A stretch of DNA of 7,789 nucleotides from Faecalibacterium prausnitzii (GCA_002313795.1 DCCL01000136.1:2330-10118); one strand, 5' to 3'; positions 1 to 6,223 are shown, numbered from the stretch's first letter. Numbers and translations are program-made. Notes: generated by a model not told the origin, from the sequence alone.

Positions 1-345
1 CTGACCTGCATGAGCTACATGGCCGTGCTGAGTGCCGCTCTGGCCATCCGCCGCGGCGCACATATCCGCATGACTGCATTCGACGTCTATCTGCCCAAGA
101 TCGCCGTCAAGATCCTGGATATCATTTCCGATCTGGCCGTCTTCATCCTCGGCATCATTATGCTGGTGGTGGGCTGGAACTACGCTACCACGCTGGGCGG
201 CCGCGGCTTCTATGTTTCGATGCCCTGGCTGAGCCGTTTCTGGATGTACTTCCCCGTGCCTCTGGCAGGTATCGCCATGATCATCTTCGAGATCGAGGCA
301 CTGTACGAGCACATCAAGAGCTTTTTTGTAAAGGAGGAGAACTAA
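1..345 (+). CDS. dctQ: TRAP transporter small permease subunit, DctQ type (5' partial)
   Basis: This is the C-terminal 114 residues of a small integral membrane protein. The reading frame is open from base 1, so the true start lies upstream. The early residues AIRRGAHIRM match the conserved 'aaregghIrvd' region of DctQ proteins. Two further hydrophobic segments follow (about IISDLAVFILGIIMLVVG and a stretch around PVPLAGIAMIIFEIEAL), then a short basic and acidic tail. In tripartite ATP-independent periplasmic (TRAP) transporters, DctQ pairs with the large DctM permease and takes substrate from a DctP binding protein; transport is driven by an ion gradient. The stop codon is 1 base before the dctM start, and the dctM ribosome binding site lies inside this gene, so the two are co-translated. 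DctP is probably upstream, outside the window. The substrate cannot be told from this subunit. Confidence 0.9.
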   Translation: MTCMSYMAVLSAALAIRRGAHIRMTAFDVYLPKIAVKILDIISDLAVFILGIIMLVVGWNYATTLGGRGFYVSMPWLSRFWMYFPVPLAGIAMIIFEIEALYEHIKSFFVKEEN

Positions 346-346
346 T

Positions 347-1687
347 ATGACAGTCCAGACACTGGCAATCGTTGTCCTTCTTGTCAGCTTCTTCGTCATG
401 ATCTTCCTGCGCTTCCCCATCGCATACGCCGTTGGTCTTTCCAGCGTGCTGTGCATGATGGTGCAGGGTCAGGCACTCACCGACGTCTGCCGTCTGATGG
501 TCAAGGGCATTTCGTCCTTCAGCCTGATGGCCGTTCCGTTCTTCATCACCATGGGCGTCCTCATGGGCTCCGGCGGCATCTCCGAAAAGCTGATCGCACT
601 GGCTGATGCCTGCGTCGGCTGGATGCGCGGCGGCATGGCAATGGTTAACATCGTTGCTTCCTACTTCTTCGGCGGCATTTCCGGTTCTGCTTCTGCAGAT
701 ACCGCTTCCATCGGCTCCATCATGATCCCCATGATGGTCAATCAGGGCTACGACGCCGACTTCTCTACCGCTGTTACCATCACCTCCTCCTGCGAGGGCC
801 TGCTGGTTCCCCCGAGCCATAACATGGTCATCTACGCCACCACTGCTGGCGGCATCTCAGTCGGCAGCCTGTTCCTGGCAGGCTACCTGCCCGGCGCTCT
901 GCTGGCCGCTGTCCTGATGATCGGCTCCTACATCATCTCCGTCAAGCGCAACTACCCGAAGGGCTCTCCCTTCACCATCAAGGGCTTCATCAAGCAGCTG
1001 GGCACCTCCATCTGGGCACTGGCCGCAGTCATCATCGTCGTGTTCGGCGTTGTCGGCGGCGTGTTCACTGCTACCGAGTCCGCTGCTATTGCTGTTATCT
1101 ACTCTCTGCTGGTCTCCGTCTTCGTCTACAAGGGCCTTGACTGGAAGGGCGTCTGGCACGCTCTGGACGAGTGCGTCAACACTCTGTCCATCGTCCTGAT
1201 CCTGATCGCCACCTCTGCTGTGTTCGGCAACTGCCTGACCATGTTGCATGTGCCTGATCTGGCTGCAAACGCCATCACCAGCGTGACCGATAACCCCTAC
1301 ATCATCGCAATTCTGATCGACCTTATCCTGCTGGTTCTGGGCATGATCATGGATATGGCTCCCATCATCCTGATCGCTACCCCCATCCTGCTGCCCATCG
1401 CAACCTCCATCGGCATCGACCCCATCCAGTTCGGTATCATCGTGGTTCTGAACTGCGGCATCGGTCTGCTGACTCCTCCTGTCGGTTCCGTTCTGTTCAT
1501 CGGCTCTGCCGTTGCGAAGCGCCCTATGGAGAAGGTCGTCAAGGCTACCCTGCCGTTCTATCTGTGCATGTTCGTCGCCCTGTTGCTGCTGACCTTCGTT
1601 CCCGATATCAGTCTGGCTATCCCCAAGCTGCTGGGCGGCTATGTCAGCCCCATCGCAAATCCTCTGGGCCCCGTGTTCATCCACTGA
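347..1687 (+). CDS. dctM: TRAP transporter large permease subunit, DctM type
   Basis: This 446-residue, almost wholly hydrophobic protein is slightly longer than the usual 420-440 for DctM. It is the channel-forming subunit of a TRAP importer in the cytoplasmic membrane and works with DctQ and a solute-binding protein, generally for organic acids, sugar acids or similar anions. Family signatures are clear: PFFITMGVLMGSGGISEKLI near 64-83, GGISGSASADTASIG at 109-123, VPPSHN at 154-159, and a second half with NCGIGLLTPPVG that mirrors the first VPPS segment, as expected for the inverted-repeat fold. The start is fixed by AAGGAGG at 331-337, 9 bases upstream, with dctQ ending 1 base before. Codon use is strongly biased to CTG, ATC and GGC, like the ABC ATPase at the right edge, which suggests strong expression. 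It is the last gene of its operon; the hairpin at 1731-1774 follows. The substrate is unknown. Confidence 0.95.
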   Translation: MTVQTLAIVVLLVSFFVMIFLRFPIAYAVGLSSVLCMMVQGQALTDVCRLMVKGISSFSLMAVPFFITMGVLMGSGGISEKLIALADACVGWMRGGMAMVNIVASYFFGGISGSASADTASIGSIMIPMMVNQGYDADFSTAVTITSSCEGLLVPPSHNMVIYATTAGGISVGSLFLAGYLPGALLAAVLMIGSYIISVKRNYPKGSPFTIKGFIKQLGTSIWALAAVIIVVFGVVGGVFTATESAAIAVIYSLLVSVFVYKGLDWKGVWHALDECVNTLSIVLILIATSAVFGNCLTMLHVPDLAANAITSVTDNPYIIAILIDLILLVLGMIMDMAPIILIATPILLPIATSIGIDPIQFGIIVVLNCGIGLLTPPVGSVLFIGSAVAKRPMEKVVKATLPFYLCMFVALLLLTFVPDISLAIPKLLGGYVSPIANPLGPVFIH

Positions 1688-1704
1688 TAGCCTGATCTGA
1701 GCGC

Positions 1705-1722
1705 TCATCCTCCTCCGGATGA
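1705..1722. repeat. Small inverted repeat between dctM and the terminator
   Basis: TCATCC (1705-1710) and GGATGA (1717-1722) pair perfectly around a 6-base loop, 18 bases after the dctM stop. There is no T-run after it on the + strand. It may stabilise the mRNA 3' end ahead of the main terminator, or it may be chance. Confidence 0.3.
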
Positions 1723-1730
1723 TATAAAAC

Positions 1731-1774
1731 ACAGAGAAGACCCCCGCCTGTCCGTAGGCGGGGGTCTTCTCTGT
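1731..1774. terminator. Bidirectional intrinsic terminator between convergent genes
   Basis: The two 19-base arms ACAGAGAAGACCCCCGCCT (1731-1749) and 1756-1774 are perfect reverse complements around a 6-base loop. The GC-rich core CCCCCGCCT/AGGCGGGGG is at the loop end and the A+T-rich part at the base. On the - strand the hairpin is followed by GTTTTAT, a fair U-tract. On the + strand the descending arm itself ends TCTTCTCTGTT, a weaker U-rich tail. The repeat begins 43 bases after the dctM stop and abuts the radical SAM stop, so it should end transcripts from both sides. Confidence 0.9.
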
Positions 1775-2644
1775 TCAGAACCCTAATTCTACATATTTGC
1801 GGAAGGGCTGTTTGCCTTCCAGCGCCGCATCAATCTGCCGAAGCAGAGCGGGCTTGTCTTTGTTGAGGGTGCCTTTGAGCACCAGATAGTTGGATGCATG
1901 GTTGGAGCGGAAGACACTGCCCTCGCTGTCGATGTGTTCCAGCATCAGCCGGGTCTCTGCAGCCAGCTGAAGCGGGTCCATCAGGGTGATGGAGCCCTGA
2001 CAGACCCAGGAAGCCAGCGGGGTGCCGCTGTAGACCCGCAGGGTGAGCAGGCCGATGTACTCCGGCTTCATGGCCGAGAGAGCCTTGGCCGTGTCGATGG
2101 CATGGGGCTGCCACATCTCCACACCGCCCAGACCGTTGATGGCCGTGACGGAGAGGGCTATCCCGGCATCCCGGACTTTCAGGCCCCCTTCCACGATCTC
2201 TGCGGCCGTCTCGCCCTTGTTGTAGCGGGTGAGCAGGGCGTCGCAGCCGCTTTCAAGGCCCATGTAGACGATGCCAAGGCCCTCGGTCTTCAGCTGGGCC
2301 AGCTGGGCGGGCGTCTTGCGCTGGATGCTGCGGGGAGAACCGTAAACGGCCACCCGCTCGCACTCCGGAATGTGCACCCGGATAAATTCAAGGATGCGCT
2401 GCAGATGCTCCATGGGCAGGATGAGGGCATCGCCGTCGGCCAGAAAAATGCGCTGGATGTAACGGTAATGAGCCCGGGCCCATGCCAGATCTTCAAACAC
2501 CTCCTGAATGGAGCGGATGGAGAACTGCTTAGCCTTGTACATGTTGCAGAACGTACATTTGTTGTGGGAGCAGCCGTAAGTGACCTGAACGATGAGGCTG
2601 TTGGCCTCACTTGGGGGACGATAGACGTCGCCGGAATAACGCAT
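1775..2644 (-). CDS. Radical SAM protein of unassigned function
   Basis: This 289-residue protein should bind a [4Fe-4S] cluster and S-adenosylmethionine and make a 5'-deoxyadenosyl radical; its substrate is unknown. The cluster motif is C25-SHNK-C30-TF-C33, i.e. CX4CX2C rather than the usual CX3CX2C, within RPPSEANSLIVQVTYGCS. Other radical SAM landmarks are DGDAL at 70-74, probably the strand-2 motif, and GLESG at 129-133 followed by NKG, typical of the Elp3/MiaB/HemN-like SAM-binding region. No extra C-terminal domain such as TRAM, or N-terminal B12-binding domain, is seen. The ATG at 2644 is supported by CGGAGGT at 2652-2658, 7 bases upstream. The gene follows the PfkB-like gene by 26 bases and probably shares its transcript. 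I recall this RPPSEA...GCSHNKCTFC type as a recurrent family in anaerobes without a known reaction. The family call is sure; the function is open. Confidence 0.9.
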   Translation of the reverse strand: MRYSGDVYRPPSEANSLIVQVTYGCSHNKCTFCNMYKAKQFSIRSIQEVFEDLAWARAHYRYIQRIFLADGDALILPMEHLQRILEFIRVHIPECERVAVYGSPRSIQRKTPAQLAQLKTEGLGIVYMGLESGCDALLTRYNKGETAAEIVEGGLKVRDAGIALSVTAINGLGGVEMWQPHAIDTAKALSAMKPEYIGLLTLRVYSGTPLASWVCQGSITLMDPLQLAAETRLMLEHIDSEGSVFRSNHASNYLVLKGTLNKDKPALLRQIDAALEGKQPFRKYVELGF

Positions 2645-2670
2645 GATAAATACCTCCGATAGAGAAAGAT

Positions 2671-3501
2671 TCAGAGCAGCTCCCGGAGCTGCCCGGATGT
2701 GAGATGGAAAAGCTTTTCCGGAAGGAGGGACTGCTGCATCGTCCGGAACAGGACAGCAGCGGCCAGCTCTTCCGGGGAAGCCGGACGCCCCGGACGGAAA
2801 GCATGGGCCGTCCGGGTAAAGGCGTGAACGCCCTCGGCAGTCAGCAGGAGCACCAGACGGGTATGCCCCCGTAGAAGGAAGAAAAGCCCTACCTGATAAT
2901 CCGGGGTGTCCAGCAGAAGATCCATCTCCTCCTGCGTGAGAACAATAGCATCTGCCAGCGGCAGGAACTGCATCACGGTCTCCCGCAGCATATCGGCCTG
3001 GGGCCAGAGGGCCGGGCGGAGCGAGGGAACGAACCAGAGCGGCACACCGGCGTGCCGGGCCGTATCCAGCGCAGAGAGATGAGCGTACCGGCAGGGGCAG
3101 TCCGTCAGGCAGGCGCTGGAAAATGCCAGTGCAGCGGCATCTTCGGCCCAGTCGGTGCCCAGCTGCTCTGGGGAGTACAGAAGCTCAGCAGAAGGGGAGC
3201 GGAAGGCCAGCGTTTCGGCGTCACCGCCGAAGAGGAGAGGCGTGGGAGCTTTGGAAGTGAAGCAAACTTGGCTGGTGTCCACCCCGGCTTCTGTCAGGGC
3301 ATCTGCCGTCCGGTGGCCGAAAGCGTCCTCCCCCAGCTGAGTGAGAAGGGAAGCTCTGCCGCCCTGAGCGGCAAAGGCCAGAGCCAGCGCCGAAGCGCTG
3401 CCGCCCAGCCGAGGATGAAACGCCTGCGCGGTCTTCAGCGGGTCGGGGCTGGTCAGCTCCAGCCAAGCTTCCCCCAGACAATATAAGGTACTGCCCGGCA
3501 T
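2671..3501 (-). CDS. Degenerate PfkB/fructokinase-like protein, probably not an active kinase
   Basis: This 276-residue protein has the ribokinase/PfkB fold order. LGEAWLELTSP (9-19) matches the first strand of fructokinases; GGSASALALAFAAQGGRASLLTQLGEDAFG (33-62) matches the GG box and the GxD(p)fG region; GVDTSQV follows; VPSLRPALW (158-166) lines up with 'DPNLRPPLW'. LTQEEMDLL (188-196) lines up with 'lNeeEaell', and TAEGV (221-225) with 'TlGadG'. Key residues are missing: the Asn after the GG box, the Asp and Asn of DPN, the Asn of NxxE, and the whole C-terminal DTxGAGD anion hole with its catalytic Asp (here around PGRPASPEELAAA, 237-249). An in-frame longer start at 3627 exists but would lie inside the opposing promoter and lacks a ribosome site. 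The ATG at 3501 has AAAGGAGG 8 bases upstream. The gene is cotranscribed with the radical SAM gene. It may be a sugar-binding or regulatory pseudokinase. Confidence 0.75.
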   Translation of the reverse strand: MPGSTLYCLGEAWLELTSPDPLKTAQAFHPRLGGSASALALAFAAQGGRASLLTQLGEDAFGHRTADALTEAGVDTSQVCFTSKAPTPLLFGGDAETLAFRSPSAELLYSPEQLGTDWAEDAAALAFSSACLTDCPCRYAHLSALDTARHAGVPLWFVPSLRPALWPQADMLRETVMQFLPLADAIVLTQEEMDLLLDTPDYQVGLFFLLRGHTRLVLLLTAEGVHAFTRTAHAFRPGRPASPEELAAAVLFRTMQQSLLPEKLFHLTSGQLRELL

Positions 3502-3524
3502 GACGCATCCCTCCTTTTTTGCAG

Positions 3525-3576
3525 AAACTCCCGGGAAAAACAAACTAAAAGAAAGTATACACCCATCCGGGAGTTT
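3525..3576. repeat. Inverted repeat flanking the -10 box of the kinase-like gene promoter
   Basis: AAACTCCCGG (3525-3534) and CCGGGAGTTT (3567-3576) are perfect 10-bp reverse complements 32 bases apart. The right arm fills the spacer between the -35 and -10 boxes of the leftward promoter; the left arm lies just downstream of the expected transcription start. A further CCGGGAG lies at 3586-3592, 19 bases from the one at 3567-3573 in the same orientation. The placement suggests a repressor operator, but no protein is identified. An RNA hairpin in the leftward transcript is less likely because the right arm would lie upstream of the start site. Confidence 0.5.
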
Positions 3577-3582
3577 GTGCAA
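3554..3582 (-). promoter_or_regulatory. Sigma-A-like promoter for the kinase-like/radical SAM unit
   Basis: On the - strand, TATACT (3559-3554) is a good -10 box. TTGCAC (3582-3577) lies 17 bases upstream; the alternative TTTGCA at 18 bases matches the -35 consensus better (4 of 6). Transcription would start near 3547, giving a leader of about 45 bases before the ATG at 3501. Confidence 0.55.
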
Positions 3583-3611
3583 ATGCCGGGAGGCCCGTTT
3601 TGGCAAACTGC

Positions 3612-3640
3612 TTGACAATTCGTCCAAAACTTGCTAGAAT
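3612..3640 (+). promoter_or_regulatory. Strong sigma-A promoter for the MATE gene
   Basis: TTGACA (3612-3617) is a perfect -35 box, followed by a 17-base spacer and TAGAAT (3635-3640), preceded by TGC, which makes an extended -10. The start site is expected near 3647, leaving a leader of about 140 bases before the MATE start codon. The -35 box is 29 bases from the -35 of the divergent leftward promoter. Confidence 0.8.
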
Positions 3641-3646
3641 ACCTCA

Positions 3647-3785
3647 GAATCAGACCAGCTACGAAAGCCGCCGGGTCGTCGTGGCCGGAGAAATCGCATG
3701 GAGCGCTGCGCTCTGCACCCCGTAGGCCATAGGAGGGTGCGGAGAACGGCGCTCTCTTTTTGTCAAGGAAAAGGAGCATCGCCCG
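3647..3785 (+). promoter_or_regulatory. Structured 5' leader of the MATE gene with possible upstream ORF
   Basis: The stretch from the expected transcription start to the MATE start codon is unusually long and structured. Its first part can fold as CCA (3655-3657)/TGG (3682-3684) plus ACGA (3661-3664)/TCGT (3676-3679). GGAG (3687-3690) then stands 7 bases before an ATG at 3698, which opens a reading frame starting MERCALHPVGHRRV. That frame has no stop before the MATE start and would end at 3940, out of frame with MATE. A terminator hairpin begins at this ATG. A small hairpin GAGCG (3701-3705)/CGCTC (3709-3713) competes with the 5' arm of the terminator. The arrangement resembles antibiotic-induced attenuators; I do not recognise a named riboswitch here. 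Confidence 0.55.
3700..3761 (+). terminator. Transcription attenuator hairpin ahead of the MATE gene
   Basis: The lower stem pairs 3700-3708 with 3747-3755 (core GAGCGC/GCGCTC, two G-U pairs). The upper stem pairs 3711-3720 with 3735-3744 (core GCACCC/GGGTGC, one T-G pair). A 2x2 internal mismatch lies between them and the loop is 14 bases (3721-3734). The hairpin is followed by C and then TTTTT (3757-3761). It sits downstream of the MATE promoter and 24 bases before the start codon, where a simple end-of-gene terminator makes no sense. The natural reading is conditional termination. Confidence 0.7.
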
Positions 3786-5084
3786 ATGAGTCTCACCAGA
3801 CAGTATTTCAAATATGTCTCCCAGAATATCTTTGGCCTGATCGGCACATCGTGCTATATTCTGGCCGACACCTATTTTATTGCGCAGGCCACCGGCACCA
3901 ACGGCGTGGCCCTGCTGAACCTCTGCCTGCCTATCTATAACTTCATCTTTGCCATCGGCTCCATGCTGGGCCTTGGCTCTGCCACCCGCTATGCCATCCT
4001 GCAGGCCCAGGGAGATGAGCGCGCAGAACACTATTTCTCCAATGCCCTGCTCTGGGCGGGCATCTTCGCCCTGCCCTTTATGCTGGTGGGCATCTTCTGC
4101 CCGGAAGTGCTGCTCCGCATCATGGGCGGTGACGCCGAGATCGTGGCGCTGGGCGTGGGCTATGCCCGCATCTTCCTGCTGTTCACTCCCTTTTTTATGT
4201 GCAACTACATCGTCTCGGCCTTTGTCCGGAATGACGGCGACCCCTCGCTGGCGATGATCGCCACCCTTTCCGGCAGCCTGTTCAACGTGGTGTTCGACTA
4301 TATTTTTATGTTCCCCATGGGTCTGGGTCTGCCCGGCGCAGCGCTGGCAACGGCAGTGTCGCCGGTGCTGAGCATCACCATCTGCAGCCGCCATTTCTTT
4401 AAGAAGAGCAATACTGTTCGTCTCCGGCGTCAGCTGCCCTCGCCGCAGCTGTTGGCTCAGAGCTGCCAGCTGGGCGTGTCCGGCTTCGTGGGCGAGATGT
4501 CCTCCGGTGTGACCACTACTGTTTTTAACCTGCTCCTCCTCCGTCTGGCCGGAAATGTGGCCGTGGCGGCTTACGGCGTGGTGGCAAACTATGCACTGGT
4601 GGCGACCGCTATCTTCAACGGCGTGGCGCAGGGCGCGCAGCCGCTGGTCAGCCGCTGCTATGGCAAGAACGATACCGCCGGTGCCCGCAAGCTCCTGCTG
4701 CTGGGCACCGGAACGGCGCTGGCGCTGGCGGCAGTGCTCTATGGTGTGGTGTTCGGCTTCACCGACCCCATCGTGGCGATCTTCAACAGTGAAAACTCTG
4801 TCCTGATGGGAGAATACGCCTTCAGTGGAATGCGCATCTACTTCCTGGGCTATTTCTTCGCCGGTTTCAATATCGTGGCGGCTGGTTATCTGGGCGCTGT
4901 GGATCGCCCGGCAGAGGCCTCTGCTACCTCGCTGTCCCGCGGAGTCGTGGCTATCGTGGCCTGCTCTCTGGTGCTCAGCACCCTGTTCGGGATGACGGGC
5001 GTCTGGGCCGCATTCCCGGCCTCGGAAGCCATCACGGCCTGCCTGACCCTCTGGCTCCTGCTGCGGAAAAAGCGGAGTTCGTGA
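3786..5084 (+). CDS. MATE family multidrug exporter (MepA-like)
   Basis: This 432-residue integral membrane protein has about twelve hydrophobic segments, near the usual MATE length of 440-460. MATE proteins export cationic drugs, dyes or metabolites in exchange for sodium or protons. Landmarks are ILADTYFIAQATGTNGVALLN near 25-45 (the 'vDt.fvG..lG...la' region), FVRNDGDPSLAM at 147-157 (the MepA-type 'RndGnPklAm' loop), NVVFDYIF at 167-174, GLPGAALAT at 181-189, and the matching second-half segment VAAYGVVANYALVATAIFNGVAQGAQPLVS. The tail is basic (RKKRSS). The start has AAGGAG at 3771-3776, 9 bases upstream. A strong promoter and an attenuator precede it, suggesting inducible expression. 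The GGDEF gene follows 53 bases after the stop with no terminator between, so readthrough is likely. The exported compound is not known. Confidence 0.93.
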   Translation: MSLTRQYFKYVSQNIFGLIGTSCYILADTYFIAQATGTNGVALLNLCLPIYNFIFAIGSMLGLGSATRYAILQAQGDERAEHYFSNALLWAGIFALPFMLVGIFCPEVLLRIMGGDAEIVALGVGYARIFLLFTPFFMCNYIVSAFVRNDGDPSLAMIATLSGSLFNVVFDYIFMFPMGLGLPGAALATAVSPVLSITICSRHFFKKSNTVRLRRQLPSPQLLAQSCQLGVSGFVGEMSSGVTTTVFNLLLLRLAGNVAVAAYGVVANYALVATAIFNGVAQGAQPLVSRCYGKNDTAGARKLLLLGTGTALALAAVLYGVVFGFTDPIVAIFNSENSVLMGEYAFSGMRIYFLGYFFAGFNIVAAGYLGAVDRPAEASATSLSRGVVAIVACSLVLSTLFGMTGVWAAFPASEAITACLTLWLLLRKKRSS

Positions 5085-5109
5085 AATTTTCACAACTGTC
5101 CTGTATACT
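5081..5109 (+). promoter_or_regulatory. Possible promoter and palindrome upstream of the GGDEF gene
   Basis: TATACT (5104-5109) is a good -10 box. GTGAAA (5081-5086), 17 bases upstream, matches the -35 consensus in 4 of 6 places. The same bases form half of a palindrome, GTGAAA-T-TTTCAC (5081-5093), that also covers the MATE stop codon. The start would fall near 5116, just ahead of the ribosome binding site. The palindrome could be an operator; this is weak evidence. Confidence 0.4.
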
Positions 5110-5137
5110 GTAAAGACCACTGAGAGGAGGGGTGCTG

Positions 5138-6223
5138 ATGAAGGAATACTATACGGCAATCATTGCCCTGACCGTAGGCTCAATGGTCATTATGCAGTCG
5201 GCAGTCAAATATAATGTGGCGCTGAGCGCGGAACGCAAAAAGATGACGACGCTGCTGTTCCGGCTCATCATCATCAGTGCCCTGTGCGAGTGGGTCGGGG
5301 TGATGCTGGACGGCAGTGATACCCGGCTCATCCCACTCCATTTCGCGGTGAAAGCCACAGAGCTTTCCCTGACCCCCTGTGCAGGTCTCATCTGCGGGCG
5401 CAGCCTGAGCCGTGACCGGCGGCTGGAAAAATATGTGGTCGGAGTGGCCGTCCTCAATGCCCTGCTGGTCTTCTCTTCAGCGTTTACAGGGCTCATCTAT
5501 CGGGTGGATGGGAACAATGTTTATCACCACGGTCCGCTGTACTGGTTCTATACAGCAGCCTGTGTGGGCACCATCGGGTTCTTCTTGCTCCGGGGTATTG
5601 AGACTTTCCGGAGATATCAGCACAGCGGCGGCATCCTGATCTGGCTCGTTACCCTCTTTCTGGTGCTGGGCATCATGCTGCAAAACCTCAACAGCGATAT
5701 CCGGGTAACATGGCTCGTGGTGGCGATGTCCTCCACCATGCTTTATAAATTCTATGGCGATATCATCCAGCAGGTGGATGGCCTGACAGAACTGCTCAAT
5801 CGCTGGGGTTATGAGAGCTATCTTTCCAACTTCCGTGGCAAGGGCGTCATCTTCTTCTTTGATGTGGACCGCTTCAAAGAGATCAACGATACCCACGGCC
5901 ATGCTGTGGGCGACCGGTGTCTGCAATCCGTGGCAGAGTGTCTGCGTGGGATATTCGGCCCCTATGGCAAATGCTTCCGCATCGGCGGCGATGAGTTCTG
6001 CGTGGTGCTGGAAGAGAATCTGGGGCATATCGATTCCATGCTCCGGCAGCTGAAAGAAGATATGAATGCCCGGCGGGAGGAGGAACCCCTTCTGCCCAAT
6101 ATCTCGGTAGGCTATGTGGCCTTTGACACGACGGAGCGGGACATCAGCGACGCTGTGGCCGAGGCAGATGCAAAGATGTATGAGATCAAGCGGGCCAACC
6201 ATGCAGCCCGCGGGGAAGATTGA
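5138..6223 (+). CDS. Membrane-bound GGDEF diguanylate cyclase
   Basis: This 361-residue protein would make cyclic di-GMP from two GTP at the membrane. The first ~205 residues hold about six hydrophobic segments with no recognised sensor domain (not obviously MHYT, MASE or PAS). The GGDEF domain begins at DGLTELLNR (214-222), continues with the metal-binding FFFDVDRFKEINDTHGHAVGD (239-259), and carries an intact RIGGDEF (281-287). It ends with NISVGYV and AVAEADAKMYEIKR. The inhibitory RxxD site is absent: the expected R and D positions, 274 and 277, are both Gly. No EAL or HD-GYP domain is fused. The ATG at 5138 is preferred because GGAGG (5126-5130) is 7 bases upstream; an in-frame GTG at 5132 would be too close. 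It probably reads from its own weak promoter and from MATE. It converges on the AraC gene, with 9 bases between stop codons. Confidence 0.92.
   Translation: MKEYYTAIIALTVGSMVIMQSAVKYNVALSAERKKMTTLLFRLIIISALCEWVGVMLDGSDTRLIPLHFAVKATELSLTPCAGLICGRSLSRDRRLEKYVVGVAVLNALLVFSSAFTGLIYRVDGNNVYHHGPLYWFYTAACVGTIGFFLLRGIETFRRYQHSGGILIWLVTLFLVLGIMLQNLNSDIRVTWLVVAMSSTMLYKFYGDIIQQVDGLTELLNRWGYESYLSNFRGKGVIFFFDVDRFKEINDTHGHAVGDRCLQSVAECLRGIFGPYGKCFRIGGDEFCVVLEENLGHIDSMLRQLKEDMNARREEEPLLPNISVGYVAFDTTERDISDAVAEADAKMYEIKRANHAARGED

Noticed and set aside
857..1732. A 291-codon open frame on the - strand opposite dctM
   Set aside because: It is very rich in D, Q and H, as expected from reverse-complemented hydrophobic membrane codons, and it runs into the terminator. 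It has no recognisable domain.
1898..2662. A 254-codon open frame on the + strand opposite the radical SAM gene
   Set aside because: The opposite strand carries a clear enzyme with a ribosome site; this frame has no motif and no supporting start.
3647..3700. A ZTP-, guanidine- or cyclic di-GMP-type riboswitch in the MATE leader
   Set aside because: GGGTCGT briefly recalls the ZTP motif and MATE genes can have guanidine riboswitches, but the other conserved blocks of these classes are not present as I know them. A covariance-model search would settle it.
3453..5159. A 568-codon open frame on the - strand opposite MATE and the divergent control region
   Set aside because: Its composition is His/Gln/Gly/Asp-rich with no domain, it is the mirror of GC-biased MATE codons, and it runs across two promoters and the attenuator.
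6190..6211. GCGGGC/GCCCGC hairpin at the end of the GGDEF gene as a terminator for AraC
   Set aside because: The stem is only 6 bp with a 10-base loop and no convincing T-run on the - strand. It lies in coding sequence, so I do not call it.
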